A DNA stretch of 64,000 bases. It comes from Lichenihabitans sp033947565 (GTDB taxonomy: Bacteria > Pseudomonadota > Alphaproteobacteria > Rhizobiales > Beijerinckiaceae). Every line of letters begins with the position of its first letter. Positions within the stretch are counted from its first letter, which is position 1. Under the pieces are notes generated by a model. The model ran no database searches. It was not told where the DNA came from and saw nothing but the letters and a program-made list of their open reading frames with translations. Position numbers and translations under genes: made by a program. Shown here in pieces: positions 1 to 8,031 of this stretch. Location: the NCBI RefSeq assembly GCF_033947565.1, contig NZ_JARPVX010000013.1, positions 1 through 64,000 on the forward strand. Direction: 5' to 3'.

Positions 1-159
1 CGCCGCGAGCGCCTGGGCCTGCCAGCCGAGCCGCGCCGACAGGTCGGGCAGGTGCCGCGTCGCCGGCGGGTCGAGCGCATCGTCGTCGACCGGATAGGCG
101 GTGTTTCGCGTGGCGATCGTCGCGCCCTGGCACACCAGGGTCAGCCGCGCCACGCTCAT
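1..159 (-). CDS. Histidine phosphatase family protein, N-terminal fragment
   Basis: The reading frame opens with ATG at 159 and stays open for 53 codons to the window edge, so only the N-terminus is seen. It begins MSVARLTLVCQGAT, which resembles the first strand and catalytic loop of histidine-phosphatase (phosphoglycerate-mutase-like) proteins, where the expected motif is R/C-H-G/A. The catalytic His position reads Gln here. It lies 46 bp downstream of the heparinase-like gene on the same strand and may share its transcript. The family call rests on a short stretch, and activity cannot be inferred. Confidence 0.45.
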   Translation of the reverse strand, partial: MSVARLTLVCQGATIATRNTAYPVDDDALDPPATRHLPDLSARLGWQAQALAA

Positions 160-205
160 CGCCGCCGCATCGGTGGCCGGGCCGCTCCCGCGACGGGAAT
201 GGCCA

Positions 206-1954
206 TCACACCGGGCCGGATGGGTCCCGGCCGGCCTCGTCCCGGTCCCGCGCGAACTGGCGCAGCAGCGACCAGTCCACGGTGGAGCGGGCCGGCACCA
301 GCCCGGGCACGACGATCTGGGTGGTGCGGCGCGGCCCTTCGCTGGTGGCGAAGAAGATGCTTTCCTCGACGCGCGTGTCCTGGCCTCCCGCCTCGAACAT
401 CCATTGCGTGCCGTCCGGCAACACCAGCATCACGGCCTTGCCGTGCGCCTGCTCCTCGGCCCGCGTGCCGGGATGCAGGTGGAAACGCAGCATGAAGGGG
501 CGCGGCATGTCGGTGCTGGCACGCTTCGCTCCTGCCGCAGGCTCGAGCCCGTCCTCACCGAACAGGCCGCTGCCGTCGGCCGCGAGCGTCAGCTTGCGGC
601 GGTGGATCAGCCCGAACCGCTCGGCATAGCCATCGTGGCGCACCTCGAAGCCGAGCGATTCGGAGGCCGGGTTCGGCTGGGCCGTCACCTGCCGCGGCCC
701 GGAGGTGATCTGCCGGCCGAACCAGCGGCGCAGGGTGCCATCCGCGAAACGGCTCGACGAAGCGTCGTCGAGCACCAGCGTCGAATGGGCGGCGGTGGCG
801 CGTGCCACCTCCTGCATCGCGGTTGCGGCCGGGGCGGGCCGGCCGCAATTGACAATCAGCCGTTGCGTGGCGTGCGAAAACTCGAAGGCCAGCGTGCCCG
901 CATGGGCGCGTTCGGAAAAGGGCGGCGCCGGCGGCGCGCCGGTGTCGCAGATCACCAGGGCCGGGCCGGCCTCGAGCCGCCGATAGCCCGAATGGGGCGC
1001 ATGGCCGAGCGGCCGCGCCTGGGTGTCGTCATGGCTCAACACGGTGGCCAGCAGATGCGCCTCCGTGACCCCCATGCCGTTGAACAGCGCCAAACTGCCG
1101 TCGCCATGGCGGAACATGCGCAGCACCGGCACCGCCCGGTCGATCACCGCCATCAACGGGGTCGGCAGCGGCAGGCCGCGGGCCGCAAAGGCCTGCCGCA
1201 ACGGCAGCAGGTCCAGCAGGCAGGCCACCAGGATGCCGGGATCGCGCGACACATGCCCGCCATCGGGCAGGAACTGGCGCCGCAGCTCCTCGGTGAGGAT
1301 GCGGGTGCCGGCCTTGCGGGCGCCGCCGAGGCCATCGGCGCAAACGCCCGCCTCGGCCAGCGCGATGGCGGCGAACAGGCGTGGGGCGCCATCGAGCCCG
1401 TTCGACAACGCCCGGGCCAGCACGCCGACCTGGCGGCCGATGCTTTTCATGTAGCGGCGGTAGAAGCCCGCGTCCGGCGGATCGAGCACCAGCGGCGACT
1501 GGGCCAGCCAGGACAACAGCCGCCGCGCCGTGACCTCCGGGTGCCAGGCGATCGGCACCCGGCCCGGTGTGCAATGATTGATCCAGTCGTCCACCAGCAC
1601 CCGGGCATTGGCGCGCGCCAGGGCGGTGTCGGCGGCCCTGAGGTGGCGCAGCCAGCCGAAGCCGTGTAGGGCGGCCGCCCAGGCTTCCGTCGGCGGTTCG
1701 ATGTCGAAGGGCGAGCGGCCATGCGCGTCCACCAGCCGGCCCGCGAAGGCCAGATGGCCGGCATAAATGTCGGACGCCACCGTGGGGTCGGCCGTGCGGA
1801 TGTCCTGCGGCGCGATCACCAGGCGCTCGGGCGTACGGGACTGCAGCCGGCCGATCAGCCGGAACGGCCGCTGGGCCGTCGTCAGCGCCCGTCGGGCCTC
1901 GATGCGGGTGACGCCGGCCGCGAGGCGCGCGGTTTCGCTGAGCGGCCGCCTCAC
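206..1954 (-). CDS. Heparinase II/III family protein
   Basis: This 582-residue protein resembles the heparinase II/III-like proteins common in alphaproteobacteria, which pair an N-terminal alpha-toroid (about residues 40-290) with a C-terminal beta-sandwich (about 330-560). Family members are polysaccharide lyases, but the substrate of this bacterial branch is not established. The chosen start is GTG at 1954 (MRRPLSETARLAAG). I see no signal peptide, so a cytoplasmic or non-classically placed protein is likely. It follows the FucU-like gene by about 50 bp on the same strand. A long open frame on the opposite strand is a codon-bias shadow. Confidence 0.75.
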   Translation of the reverse strand: MRRPLSETARLAAGVTRIEARRALTTAQRPFRLIGRLQSRTPERLVIAPQDIRTADPTVASDIYAGHLAFAGRLVDAHGRSPFDIEPPTEAWAAALHGFGWLRHLRAADTALARANARVLVDDWINHCTPGRVPIAWHPEVTARRLLSWLAQSPLVLDPPDAGFYRRYMKSIGRQVGVLARALSNGLDGAPRLFAAIALAEAGVCADGLGGARKAGTRILTEELRRQFLPDGGHVSRDPGILVACLLDLLPLRQAFAARGLPLPTPLMAVIDRAVPVLRMFRHGDGSLALFNGMGVTEAHLLATVLSHDDTQARPLGHAPHSGYRRLEAGPALVICDTGAPPAPPFSERAHAGTLAFEFSHATQRLIVNCGRPAPAATAMQEVARATAAHSTLVLDDASSSRFADGTLRRWFGRQITSGPRQVTAQPNPASESLGFEVRHDGYAERFGLIHRRKLTLAADGSGLFGEDGLEPAAGAKRASTDMPRPFMLRFHLHPGTRAEEQAHGKAVMLVLPDGTQWMFEAGGQDTRVEESIFFATSEGPRRTTQIVVPGLVPARSTVDWSLLRQFARDRDEAGRDPSGPV

Positions 1955-2008
1955 GGTCGTGGCGCCCCGTGGCGGCCACCCGGCCGGCCCGGCATGTCGG
2001 ATCTCGGA

Positions 2009-2446
2009 TCAGCCGGCAGGACGGATCACACCCTTCTTGAGGATGACGTTGCCATAAAGCCGAGCCTCGCCGGTGGCCACCAGCACGAAGCTTTCGGCCG
2101 CCTTGGCGTAGAAGGCGAAGCGCTCGAGGCGCGCCAGTCCGAACGCCGGCCCCGCATGCCGGGCCAGCGAGGCCCGGAACTCGGCGAAGATCGGCGGCTC
2201 GGCCGTAGGGTCGCCCACGACCTCCATGCACCAGGCGGCCTCGGGCACGAAATCGTCGAGCGGCAGCACCGACAACACCGCATCGAGCACCGCCGTCGCC
2301 GGGATGCCGTCGAGCCGCACCACCGGTGGGCCGCAGCTTTCGGCCGGGTAGTTGCCGTCCACGATGGCGATCTCGTCGCCATGCCCCATCGCCCGCAGCG
2401 CCCGGATAAGGTCGGGCGTGAGCAGCGGGTCGATTCCCTTCAGCAT
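2009..2446 (-). CDS. RbsD/FucU family sugar mutarotase
   Basis: This 145-residue protein starts MLKGIDPLLTPDL and carries the FucU/RbsD signature GHGDEIAIVDGNYPA near residue 22. Members interconvert ring or anomeric forms of free sugars (L-fucose mutarotase, D-ribose pyranase), feeding kinases and dehydrogenases in sugar catabolism. The start at 2446 is preferred over the upstream extension because it gives the family length and has AGGGA a few bases upstream. No fucose or ribose operon is adjacent, although a ribose-type ABC transporter lies about 30 kb away. FucU is slightly favoured over RbsD. Confidence 0.8.
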   Translation of the reverse strand: MLKGIDPLLTPDLIRALRAMGHGDEIAIVDGNYPAESCGPPVVRLDGIPATAVLDAVLSVLPLDDFVPEAAWCMEVVGDPTAEPPIFAEFRASLARHAGPAFGLARLERFAFYAKAAESFVLVATGEARLYGNVILKKGVIRPAG

Positions 2447-2582
2447 GATGGTTCCCTGATTTGCGTTGTTTGGAACCTTGAACCACGCGACCGGACCTGA
2501 CAATGACAAGCCATCAGGCAGCGCCGGCGGAGACACGTGCGATGGCATCCAAGCTCGACCCGATGCGGGCCATGGCGGCCCG

Positions 2583-3572
2583 ATGCTGACCATGTACGAC
2601 GCCCGGGGCACGGTGTTGCCGGCCGGGTTCGAAGGGCGCGGCCTGCCGAGCGGCGTGGTGCTGATCGACCTGCTGCGACCGGACCCCGCCGAGATCGCCT
2701 ATGTGCAGCGCGTCACCGGGCTGACGCTGCCGACCTCGCAGCGCATGTCGGAGGTGGAGGTGTCGAGCCGCCTCGCCATGCAGCGCAAGACCCTGCAGGT
2801 CACCTCGCCGATCGTCTACCGCACCGACGCCGTGGCGGTGAACACGTCGCCGGTGGGCTTCATGCTGTCCGAAAAGCTGCTCATCACGCTGCGTTTCGTC
2901 GATCTGAAGAGCTTCGACGATTTTCTGGCGCAGAAACCCTTTCGCGTCGCCGACCCGGCCCAGGCCGCGATCGAGCTGTTCCTGGGCCTGCTGGAAACCA
3001 TCGTCGATCGCATGGCCGACGCCATGGAGCAGATCGGCGCCGACCTCGACCGCGTGTCGCGCGGCATCTTCCGGCCCGAAACGGGCGTGCATGCCACCGA
3101 CAAGCCGACCGTGATCGAACGCCGGCTCAACCGGGCGCTGCGCACCATCGGCCAGAACGGCGACCACACTTCGCATGCCCGCGACAGCCTGCTCGGGCTC
3201 GGCCGCCTGATCGCCTATGTGGGCACCCACACGGGCGAGCGCCTGCCGGACGGGCTGAAGGCACGGCTCGAAACCCTGAAACAAGACGTCGGCTCGCTCA
3301 ACGACTACGAGGGACGGCTGTCCGACAAGGTGCAGTTCCTGCTCGATTCGACGCTCGGCTTCATCAACATCGAGCAGAACCGGCTGTTCAAGCTGCTCAC
3401 CATCGCATCCGTGATGGGCGTGCCGCCGACCTTCGTGGTGGGGCTCTACGGCATGAATTTCAAGAACATGCCGGAGGTCGACTGGAGCTATGGCTACCAG
3501 TTTGGCTGGGCCATGATCCTGGTCAGCATCCTGATCCCGGGGATCTGGTTGAAGCGCAAGGGCTGGTTCTGA
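2583..3572 (+). CDS. CorA/ZntB-like divalent cation transporter
   Basis: This 329-residue protein belongs to the CorA metal-ion transporter family: a long cytoplasmic N-terminal domain, then two C-terminal transmembrane helices (about residues 270-290 and 303-323) with the family-defining GMN loop (YGMNFKNMPE) between them. CorA members form pentamers that move Mg2+ or Co2+ inward, and the ZntB branch handles Zn2+. The ion cannot be told from sequence alone. ATG at 2583 gives the usual length, although the frame stays open to 2466. It is divergent from the FucU-like gene. Confidence 0.85.
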   Translation: MLTMYDARGTVLPAGFEGRGLPSGVVLIDLLRPDPAEIAYVQRVTGLTLPTSQRMSEVEVSSRLAMQRKTLQVTSPIVYRTDAVAVNTSPVGFMLSEKLLITLRFVDLKSFDDFLAQKPFRVADPAQAAIELFLGLLETIVDRMADAMEQIGADLDRVSRGIFRPETGVHATDKPTVIERRLNRALRTIGQNGDHTSHARDSLLGLGRLIAYVGTHTGERLPDGLKARLETLKQDVGSLNDYEGRLSDKVQFLLDSTLGFINIEQNRLFKLLTIASVMGVPPTFVVGLYGMNFKNMPEVDWSYGYQFGWAMILVSILIPGIWLKRKGWF

Positions 3573-3642
3573 ACCCTTGTTTTTGGCTTAAGCGCGGCCG
3601 ATGTAGCTTGGCGACGATTTATCGCGTGGGGGAGTGCGGGTC

Positions 3643-4560
3643 ATGGAGTGGGAACAGTCCCGCCGGTCGGACAACATCGAGGATGTGCGCGGTCAAGGCG
3701 GTGGCGGTGGCGGTGGCGGTGGTGGGATGGCCATCGGCGGCGGTGGCCTCGGAATCGGCGCCATCATCGTGCTGGCATTGATCGGCTACGCGACCGGCAT
3801 CGACCCGCGCATCCTGATCGGCGGCGCCGAGCAGGTGGTCAACCATGGCCAGACCCAGCAGCAGCCCGACACGGATCAGCGCCAGACCCAGCAGGCGCAA
3901 GGCCAGGCGGCCGGCGCCCCGAAGGACCAGATGGCCGACTTCGTGGCGGCCGTGCTGGGCGAAACCGAGGACGTGTGGAGCCAGGTGCTGCCGGCCCAGA
4001 AGGGTGTGCAATATCAGGCGCCGAAGCTCGTGCTGTTCAGCGGCGTGACGCGATCGGGCTGCGGCCAGGCGCAATCCGCCATGGGGCCATTCTATTGCCC
4101 GACGGACCGCAAGGTCTATCTCGACATGGCGTTCTTCAACGACATGAAGCGTAAGCTCGGCGGTGGCGGCGACTTCGCTTATGCCTATGTGGTGGCGCAC
4201 GAGATCGGCCATCACGTGCAAAACCTGCTCGGCCTGCTGCCGAAGGTGCATGAAGCGATGGAGAACGCGGACGAAGCGCGCGCCAACCAGCTTTCGGTAC
4301 GGCTCGAACTGCAGGCCGATTGTTATGCCGGCGTGTGGGCCGCCAATGCGGACCAGAAATACCACATCTTGCAGGATGGCGACGTCGACAAGGCGCTCAA
4401 TACCGCGGAAGCCATCGGCGACGATCGATTGCAGAAGTCGTCGCGCGGTTATGCGACGCCCGACAGCTTCACCCATGGTTCCTCGGCCCAGCGCAAGCAA
4501 TGGCTGGAGACCGGGCTGAAGACCGGCAAGGTCGACGCCTGCAACACCTTCGCCCAGTAA
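3643..4560 (+). CDS. Neutral zinc metallopeptidase (YpfJ/KPN_02809 family)
   Basis: This 305-residue protein starts MEWEQSRRSDNIEDVRG, followed by a poly-glycine stretch and one transmembrane segment (about residues 35-57). The zinc-binding active site is VVAHEIGHHVQNLLG (HExxH), and a further acidic metal ligand is likely in LELQADCYAGVWA. This is the layout of the membrane-anchored putative neutral metallopeptidases (YpfJ type), whose substrates are unknown. ATG at 3643 is chosen because a GGGGGAG Shine-Dalgarno lies 8 bp upstream; a GTG at 3634 is possible. It is 22 bp upstream of moaB. Confidence 0.88.
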   Translation: MEWEQSRRSDNIEDVRGQGGGGGGGGGGMAIGGGGLGIGAIIVLALIGYATGIDPRILIGGAEQVVNHGQTQQQPDTDQRQTQQAQGQAAGAPKDQMADFVAAVLGETEDVWSQVLPAQKGVQYQAPKLVLFSGVTRSGCGQAQSAMGPFYCPTDRKVYLDMAFFNDMKRKLGGGGDFAYAYVVAHEIGHHVQNLLGLLPKVHEAMENADEARANQLSVRLELQADCYAGVWAANADQKYHILQDGDVDKALNTAEAIGDDRLQKSSRGYATPDSFTHGSSAQRKQWLETGLKTGKVDACNTFAQ

Positions 4561-4582
4561 CAAGCCTTCCGGGCCAGGGACC

Positions 4583-5128
4583 ATGCCACGCATCGACGAC
4601 ACCCGGCCCTTCGTGCCGCTCGGCCTCGCGGTCCTGACCATGTCGGACACGCGGGCGCTCGCGGAAGACCGGTCCGGCGACGTGCTGACCGGTCGCCTCG
4701 CGGCAGCCGGGCACCGGCTCGCCGGGCGGGCTGTGGTGCGCGATGAGGTGACGGCCATCCGGGCTGCCGTGCAGGCTTGGATCGACGATCCGGCCGTCGA
4801 CGTTGTGATCACCACCGGCGGGACCGGTTTCACCGGCCGCGACGTGACCCCGGAGGCGCTGGAACCGCTGTTCACCAAGCGGATGGACGGGTTCTCGGCC
4901 GTGTTCCACGCGCTGTCCTTCGCCAAGATCGGCACGTCGACGGTGCAGTCGCGCGTCACGGCGGGGCTTGCCGGCACCACCTTCGTGTTTGTGCTGCCGG
5001 GCTCGCCCGGCGCCTGCACGGACGCCTGGGACGGCATCCTGGCCTACCAGCTCGACTACCGTTACCGCCCGTGCAATTTCGTCGAGATCATGCCGCGTCT
5101 CGACGAGCACCTGCGCCGCGGCGTCTAG
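4583..5128 (+). CDS. moaB: Molybdenum cofactor biosynthesis protein B
   Basis: This 181-residue MogA/MoaB-fold protein shows the MPT-binding signatures TTGGTGFTGRDVTPEAL and LPGSPGACTDAWDGIL. Family members adenylylate molybdopterin ahead of molybdate insertion, or are close paralogues of the enzyme that does. The length and the absence of a MoeA domain fit MoaB. It follows the metallopeptidase by 22 bp and may be co-transcribed with it. No other moa or moe genes are in the window. Two strong hairpins lie immediately downstream and end the transcription unit. Confidence 0.9.
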   Translation: MPRIDDTRPFVPLGLAVLTMSDTRALAEDRSGDVLTGRLAAAGHRLAGRAVVRDEVTAIRAAVQAWIDDPAVDVVITTGGTGFTGRDVTPEALEPLFTKRMDGFSAVFHALSFAKIGTSTVQSRVTAGLAGTTFVFVLPGSPGACTDAWDGILAYQLDYRYRPCNFVEIMPRLDEHLRRGV

Positions 5129-5138
5129 AGGCTGTCAG

Positions 5139-5162
5139 GGCCAAATGGGAAACCATTTGGCC
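5139..5162 (+). terminator. Hairpin downstream of moaB
   Basis: A perfect 10-bp inverted repeat (GGCCAAATGG / CCATTTGGCC) with a GAAA tetraloop begins 11 bp after the moaB stop codon. It can be extended by TCA/TGA pairs with one bulged G. There is no clear U-tract, so it may be a processing or transcript-stabilising hairpin rather than a textbook intrinsic terminator. Confidence 0.55.
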
Positions 5163-5187
5163 TGATCGGGCAGCCGACCGAAGGGAT

Positions 5188-5230
5188 GCTAGAGTTTGTC
5201 TGGTTCAGCAAGAACCAGACAAACTCTAGC
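5188..5230. repeat. Perfect 19-bp inverted repeat between convergent genes
   Basis: Two perfect 19-bp arms (GCTAGAGTTTGTCTGGTTC and its complement) flank a 5-nt AGCAA loop, giving a 43-nt hairpin. It is markedly less GC-rich than its surroundings. It lies between moaB and the convergent gene ending at 5240, only 10 bp after that stop, so it could act as a bidirectional terminator. The unusual length and perfection also fit a dispersed palindromic element. I noticed no second copy in the window. Confidence 0.7.
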
Positions 5231-5239
5231 TTAGGCGGC

Positions 5240-5776
5240 TCAGCCGTCGCCGCCGCTCCAGGCGCGCGTCCTGAACACGCGATGCGGCCGCAGGCTTCGC
5301 CAAAGCGCCGCAACGCTGTTGGCCCGCACGGCTGCCATCTGCTGACGCTCGGTCAACACGCCGACCGTCGGGGCGAACCGCGGCAGCACGCGACCGAAAA
5401 CGCCGCTCTCGACCGCCTTGAGGGCGATGCCCTGCGGCACCCATGCGGCGTGCCGCGTGCCGATGCCCGCCATTTCATCCACGAAGGCACGGTCGAAGCT
5501 GACGCCGGCCAGCAGCACGAGGTGATGGGCACCGCGCGCCCGGGCAACCGCCGTCTGCAGCGCCGTGGCGAGATCGGCCTCTTGAATGAAGCCGCATCCC
5601 GCATGGTCGGCGATACGGTCGAGCGCGTCGTCGCCTGGTGCCGCCAACAGCTGCACGTCGCGCACCACGCCGTCCACCGCGGCCGGAACCAGCGCCGCAA
5701 GGGTGCGGACCGCGTCGGCGGTCGTCGAAGGGCGGCCCGTCGCCGTGTGCGAGCCGAGAACAAGAACCGAGACCAT
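5240..5776 (-). CDS. Glycosyltransferase-like hypothetical protein
   Basis: This 178-residue protein begins MVSVLVLGSH and contains LAALVPAAVDGVVRDVQLL, which recalls a group of short family-2 glycosyltransferase-like proteins in Hyphomicrobiales. The Rossmann-like first half is visible, but the DxD metal site expected after the fourth strand is not: the stretch reads LLAGVSFDRAF. It is therefore probably a degenerate, non-catalytic member or a distinct family. The start at 5776 fits the N-terminal strand. It is divergent from the radical SAM gene and convergent with moaB. Confidence 0.55.
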   Translation of the reverse strand: MVSVLVLGSHTATGRPSTTADAVRTLAALVPAAVDGVVRDVQLLAAPGDDALDRIADHAGCGFIQEADLATALQTAVARARGAHHLVLLAGVSFDRAFVDEMAGIGTRHAAWVPQGIALKAVESGVFGRVLPRFAPTVGVLTERQQMAAVRANSVAALWRSLRPHRVFRTRAWSGGDG

Positions 5777-5990
5777 GCATGCATCCGGCCAGCCGCGCTG
5801 GGTGGACCGGGTGTAACCCATGCGGCGGCCCTGCGGAACCGCCCGGTGGCGTGCAGCGACCCATGACAGGTCACCGCGCGTGATTGACGCCGTCCTTGCC
5901 GTTCCGTATTTGTTCTGGCCTGAACGGCGACGCTCGTTCGGATGACGAGGTCTCGGCATCGCGTTTGCCGGAACGGAGCCGCCGCACGTG

Positions 5991-7175
5991 ATGTCCTCGC
6001 CGAACACCACCGCGGGCTTTGAGGCCGACGTGTCCGAGCCTGCGCCGGCTCCGAAACGGCGACGCACCCCCCGCATCGTTCCGCCGCCCGTCGCGGTCGC
6101 CGACGATCCGGTCGACGAGGACCGCCGTCGCGGGCGCGGCACGGTGTCGAACCGTTCGGCCCGCTTCGAGCCGCTGCAGCGCGTCACCGAGGACGACGGC
6201 TGGGGGGCGCTTGAAACATTGGCGCCCTTCAAGACCACCGTGACGGTCGAGCGGCCCAAGACCATCATCACCCGCAACGAGTCGCCCGACCTGTCATTCG
6301 ACCGCTCGATCAATCCTTACCGGGGCTGCGAACACGGCTGCGTCTACTGCTTCGCCCGGCCGACCCATGCCTATCTGGGCCTGTCGTCCGGGCTCGACTT
6401 CGAGTCGCGGCTGGTGGTGAAGCTCGGCGCGGCCGAGCGGCTCGAGGCGGAACTCGCGGCGCCCGGCTACAAGGTCCGCACGATCGCCATCGGCACCAAC
6501 ACCGACCCCTACCAGCCAATCGAGCGCGAGCACCGGGTGATGCGCAGCGTGCTGGAAGTGCTGGCCCGCACCGGCCACCCGGTCGGCATCGTCACCAAAT
6601 CGGCGCTCGTCACCCGCGACATCGATCTGCTGGCCCCGATGGCGGCCCGCGGCCTCGTCAAGGTGGCGCTGTCGGTGACGACGCTCGACGGTAAGCTCGC
6701 CCGCACCATGGAGCCGCGTGCGGCGGCGCCCGGCCGCCGCCTCGAGGCGATCCGCCAGTTGAGCGAGGCCGGCATTCCGGTCGTGGTGATGACGGCGCCG
6801 CTGATCCCCGCCGTCAACGATCACGAGATCGAGGCGATCCTCGAGGCCGCGCAGGCGCGCGGCGCGCGCGAGGCCGGCTATGTGATGTTGCGGCTGCCGC
6901 TCGAGGTGCGCGACCTGTTCCGGGAATGGCTGCTGACCCATTTTCCCGACCGCTTGCGCCACGTGATGAGCCTCGTGCAATCGTTCCGCGACGGCAAGGA
7001 CAACGATTCGACCTGGGGGAAGCGCATGACCGGCACGGGACCCTACGCCACCATGATCGGCCGGCGCTTCGAGATCGCGGCGGCGCGCCTCGGCTTCCCG
7101 AAGACCCGCATGCGGTTGCGCACCGACCTGTTCGTGCCGCCAGTGCCGAAGGGCGGCCAGTTGAGCCTGTTCTGA
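5991..7175 (+). CDS. PA0069 family radical SAM protein
   Basis: This 394-residue protein has the radical-SAM cluster motif CEHGCVYC (CxxxCxYC, about residue 117) and the following FARPTHAYLGL, typical of the PA0069 family related to spore photoproduct lyase. It should bind a 4Fe-4S cluster and S-adenosylmethionine; the physiological substrate is unknown. The last five residues are QLSLF, the consensus form of the beta-sliding-clamp binding motif, which hints at a DNA-associated role. Its stop overlaps the rnhB start by one base (TGATG), so the two are translationally coupled. A GTG at 5988 is one codon upstream. Confidence 0.9.
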   Translation: MSSPNTTAGFEADVSEPAPAPKRRRTPRIVPPPVAVADDPVDEDRRRGRGTVSNRSARFEPLQRVTEDDGWGALETLAPFKTTVTVERPKTIITRNESPDLSFDRSINPYRGCEHGCVYCFARPTHAYLGLSSGLDFESRLVVKLGAAERLEAELAAPGYKVRTIAIGTNTDPYQPIEREHRVMRSVLEVLARTGHPVGIVTKSALVTRDIDLLAPMAARGLVKVALSVTTLDGKLARTMEPRAAAPGRRLEAIRQLSEAGIPVVVMTAPLIPAVNDHEIEAILEAAQARGAREAGYVMLRLPLEVRDLFREWLLTHFPDRLRHVMSLVQSFRDGKDNDSTWGKRMTGTGPYATMIGRRFEIAAARLGFPKTRMRLRTDLFVPPVPKGGQLSLF

Positions 7176-7882
7176 TGGGGCGTTCTCCCAGGGCGGGTCG
7201 GCCCCCTGTCGTCCAAGCAGGGCTGAGGCTCGGACGCGAACTCGTCCTGTCCGGTCTCGGATTCCGCGCTATCGTCGGCATCGACGAGGTGGGCCGTGGC
7301 CCGCTGGCCGGCCCCGTCACGGCCGCGGCCGTGATCCTCGACGCCGACGACCTGCCCGACGGCTTGGCCGATTCCAAGGTGTTGCCGGCCGAAGCGCGGC
7401 ACGAAGCCTATCGCGCCGTCTCGATGCGGGCCCGCGCGGTCGGGATCGGTTTCGCGACGCCGGCCGAGATCGACGCCATCAACATCCGGCAGGCGACCTT
7501 TCTGGCGATGCGGCGTGCCCTCGCGGCCCTTCCGGTCGCGCCCGACTACCTGCTGGTCGACGGGCGTGACCTGCCGCAGGGTGGCGCCGCCCCCGGCCTG
7601 CCCGGCGAGGCCATCATCAAGGGCGATGCCACCTGCGCCTCCATCGCGGCCGCCTCCATCGTGGCCAAGGTGGCGCGTGACCGGCTGATGGTGCGCCATC
7701 ATGGCCACGATCCGCGCTACGGCTTCCACAACCACAAGGGCTATGCCACGGCCGAACACCGCGATGCGTTGAAGCGGCATGGGCCATCCCCCTTCCACCG
7801 CCGAAGCTTCGCGCCTTGCGGGCCGGGGCAGGGGGTGTTGTTCGACCTCGTTGTCGCCGATGAGACGCTGCCCGAGGCGTGA
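7175..7882 (+). CDS. rnhB: Ribonuclease HII
   Basis: This 235-residue protein has the RNase HII core: IVGIDEVGRGPLAGPV, carrying the first DE catalytic pair, and later YLLVDGRDLP, IIKGDATCASIAAASIVAKV and HNHKGYAT. It cleaves 5' to ribonucleotides embedded in DNA and starts ribonucleotide excision repair in the cytoplasm. The start at 7175 overlaps the radical SAM stop codon by one base. The frame is open further upstream, but that part is antisense-type shadow sequence. ccrM follows about 150 bp downstream. Confidence 0.95.
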   Translation: MGRSPRAGRPPVVQAGLRLGRELVLSGLGFRAIVGIDEVGRGPLAGPVTAAAVILDADDLPDGLADSKVLPAEARHEAYRAVSMRARAVGIGFATPAEIDAINIRQATFLAMRRALAALPVAPDYLLVDGRDLPQGGAAPGLPGEAIIKGDATCASIAAASIVAKVARDRLMVRHHGHDPRYGFHNHKGYATAEHRDALKRHGPSPFHRRSFAPCGPGQGVLFDLVVADETLPEA

Positions 7883-8031
7883 AGGCCTGACCCCGGCCGC
7901 GCCCGAGTTTTCATGGTTCGGTAACGCAAACGTCTCCGAACGACACAACATCTTTCCTGATCCGGAAACCCGCGCTTAAGCCTAACGCCCGTAATGTCGC
8001 GCTTGTCAGTAGCGTATTCGGTGTGTGGGTC

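Noticed and set aside
101..1669. 522-residue open frame on the plus strand
   Set aside because: It lies opposite the heparinase-like gene and has low-complexity Arg/Gly/Gln composition typical of a shadow frame.
7970..7995. TTAAG-CCTAACG upstream of ccrM as a CtrA box
   Set aside because: Only one half-site is present; no TTAA at the required 7-base spacing in either orientation.
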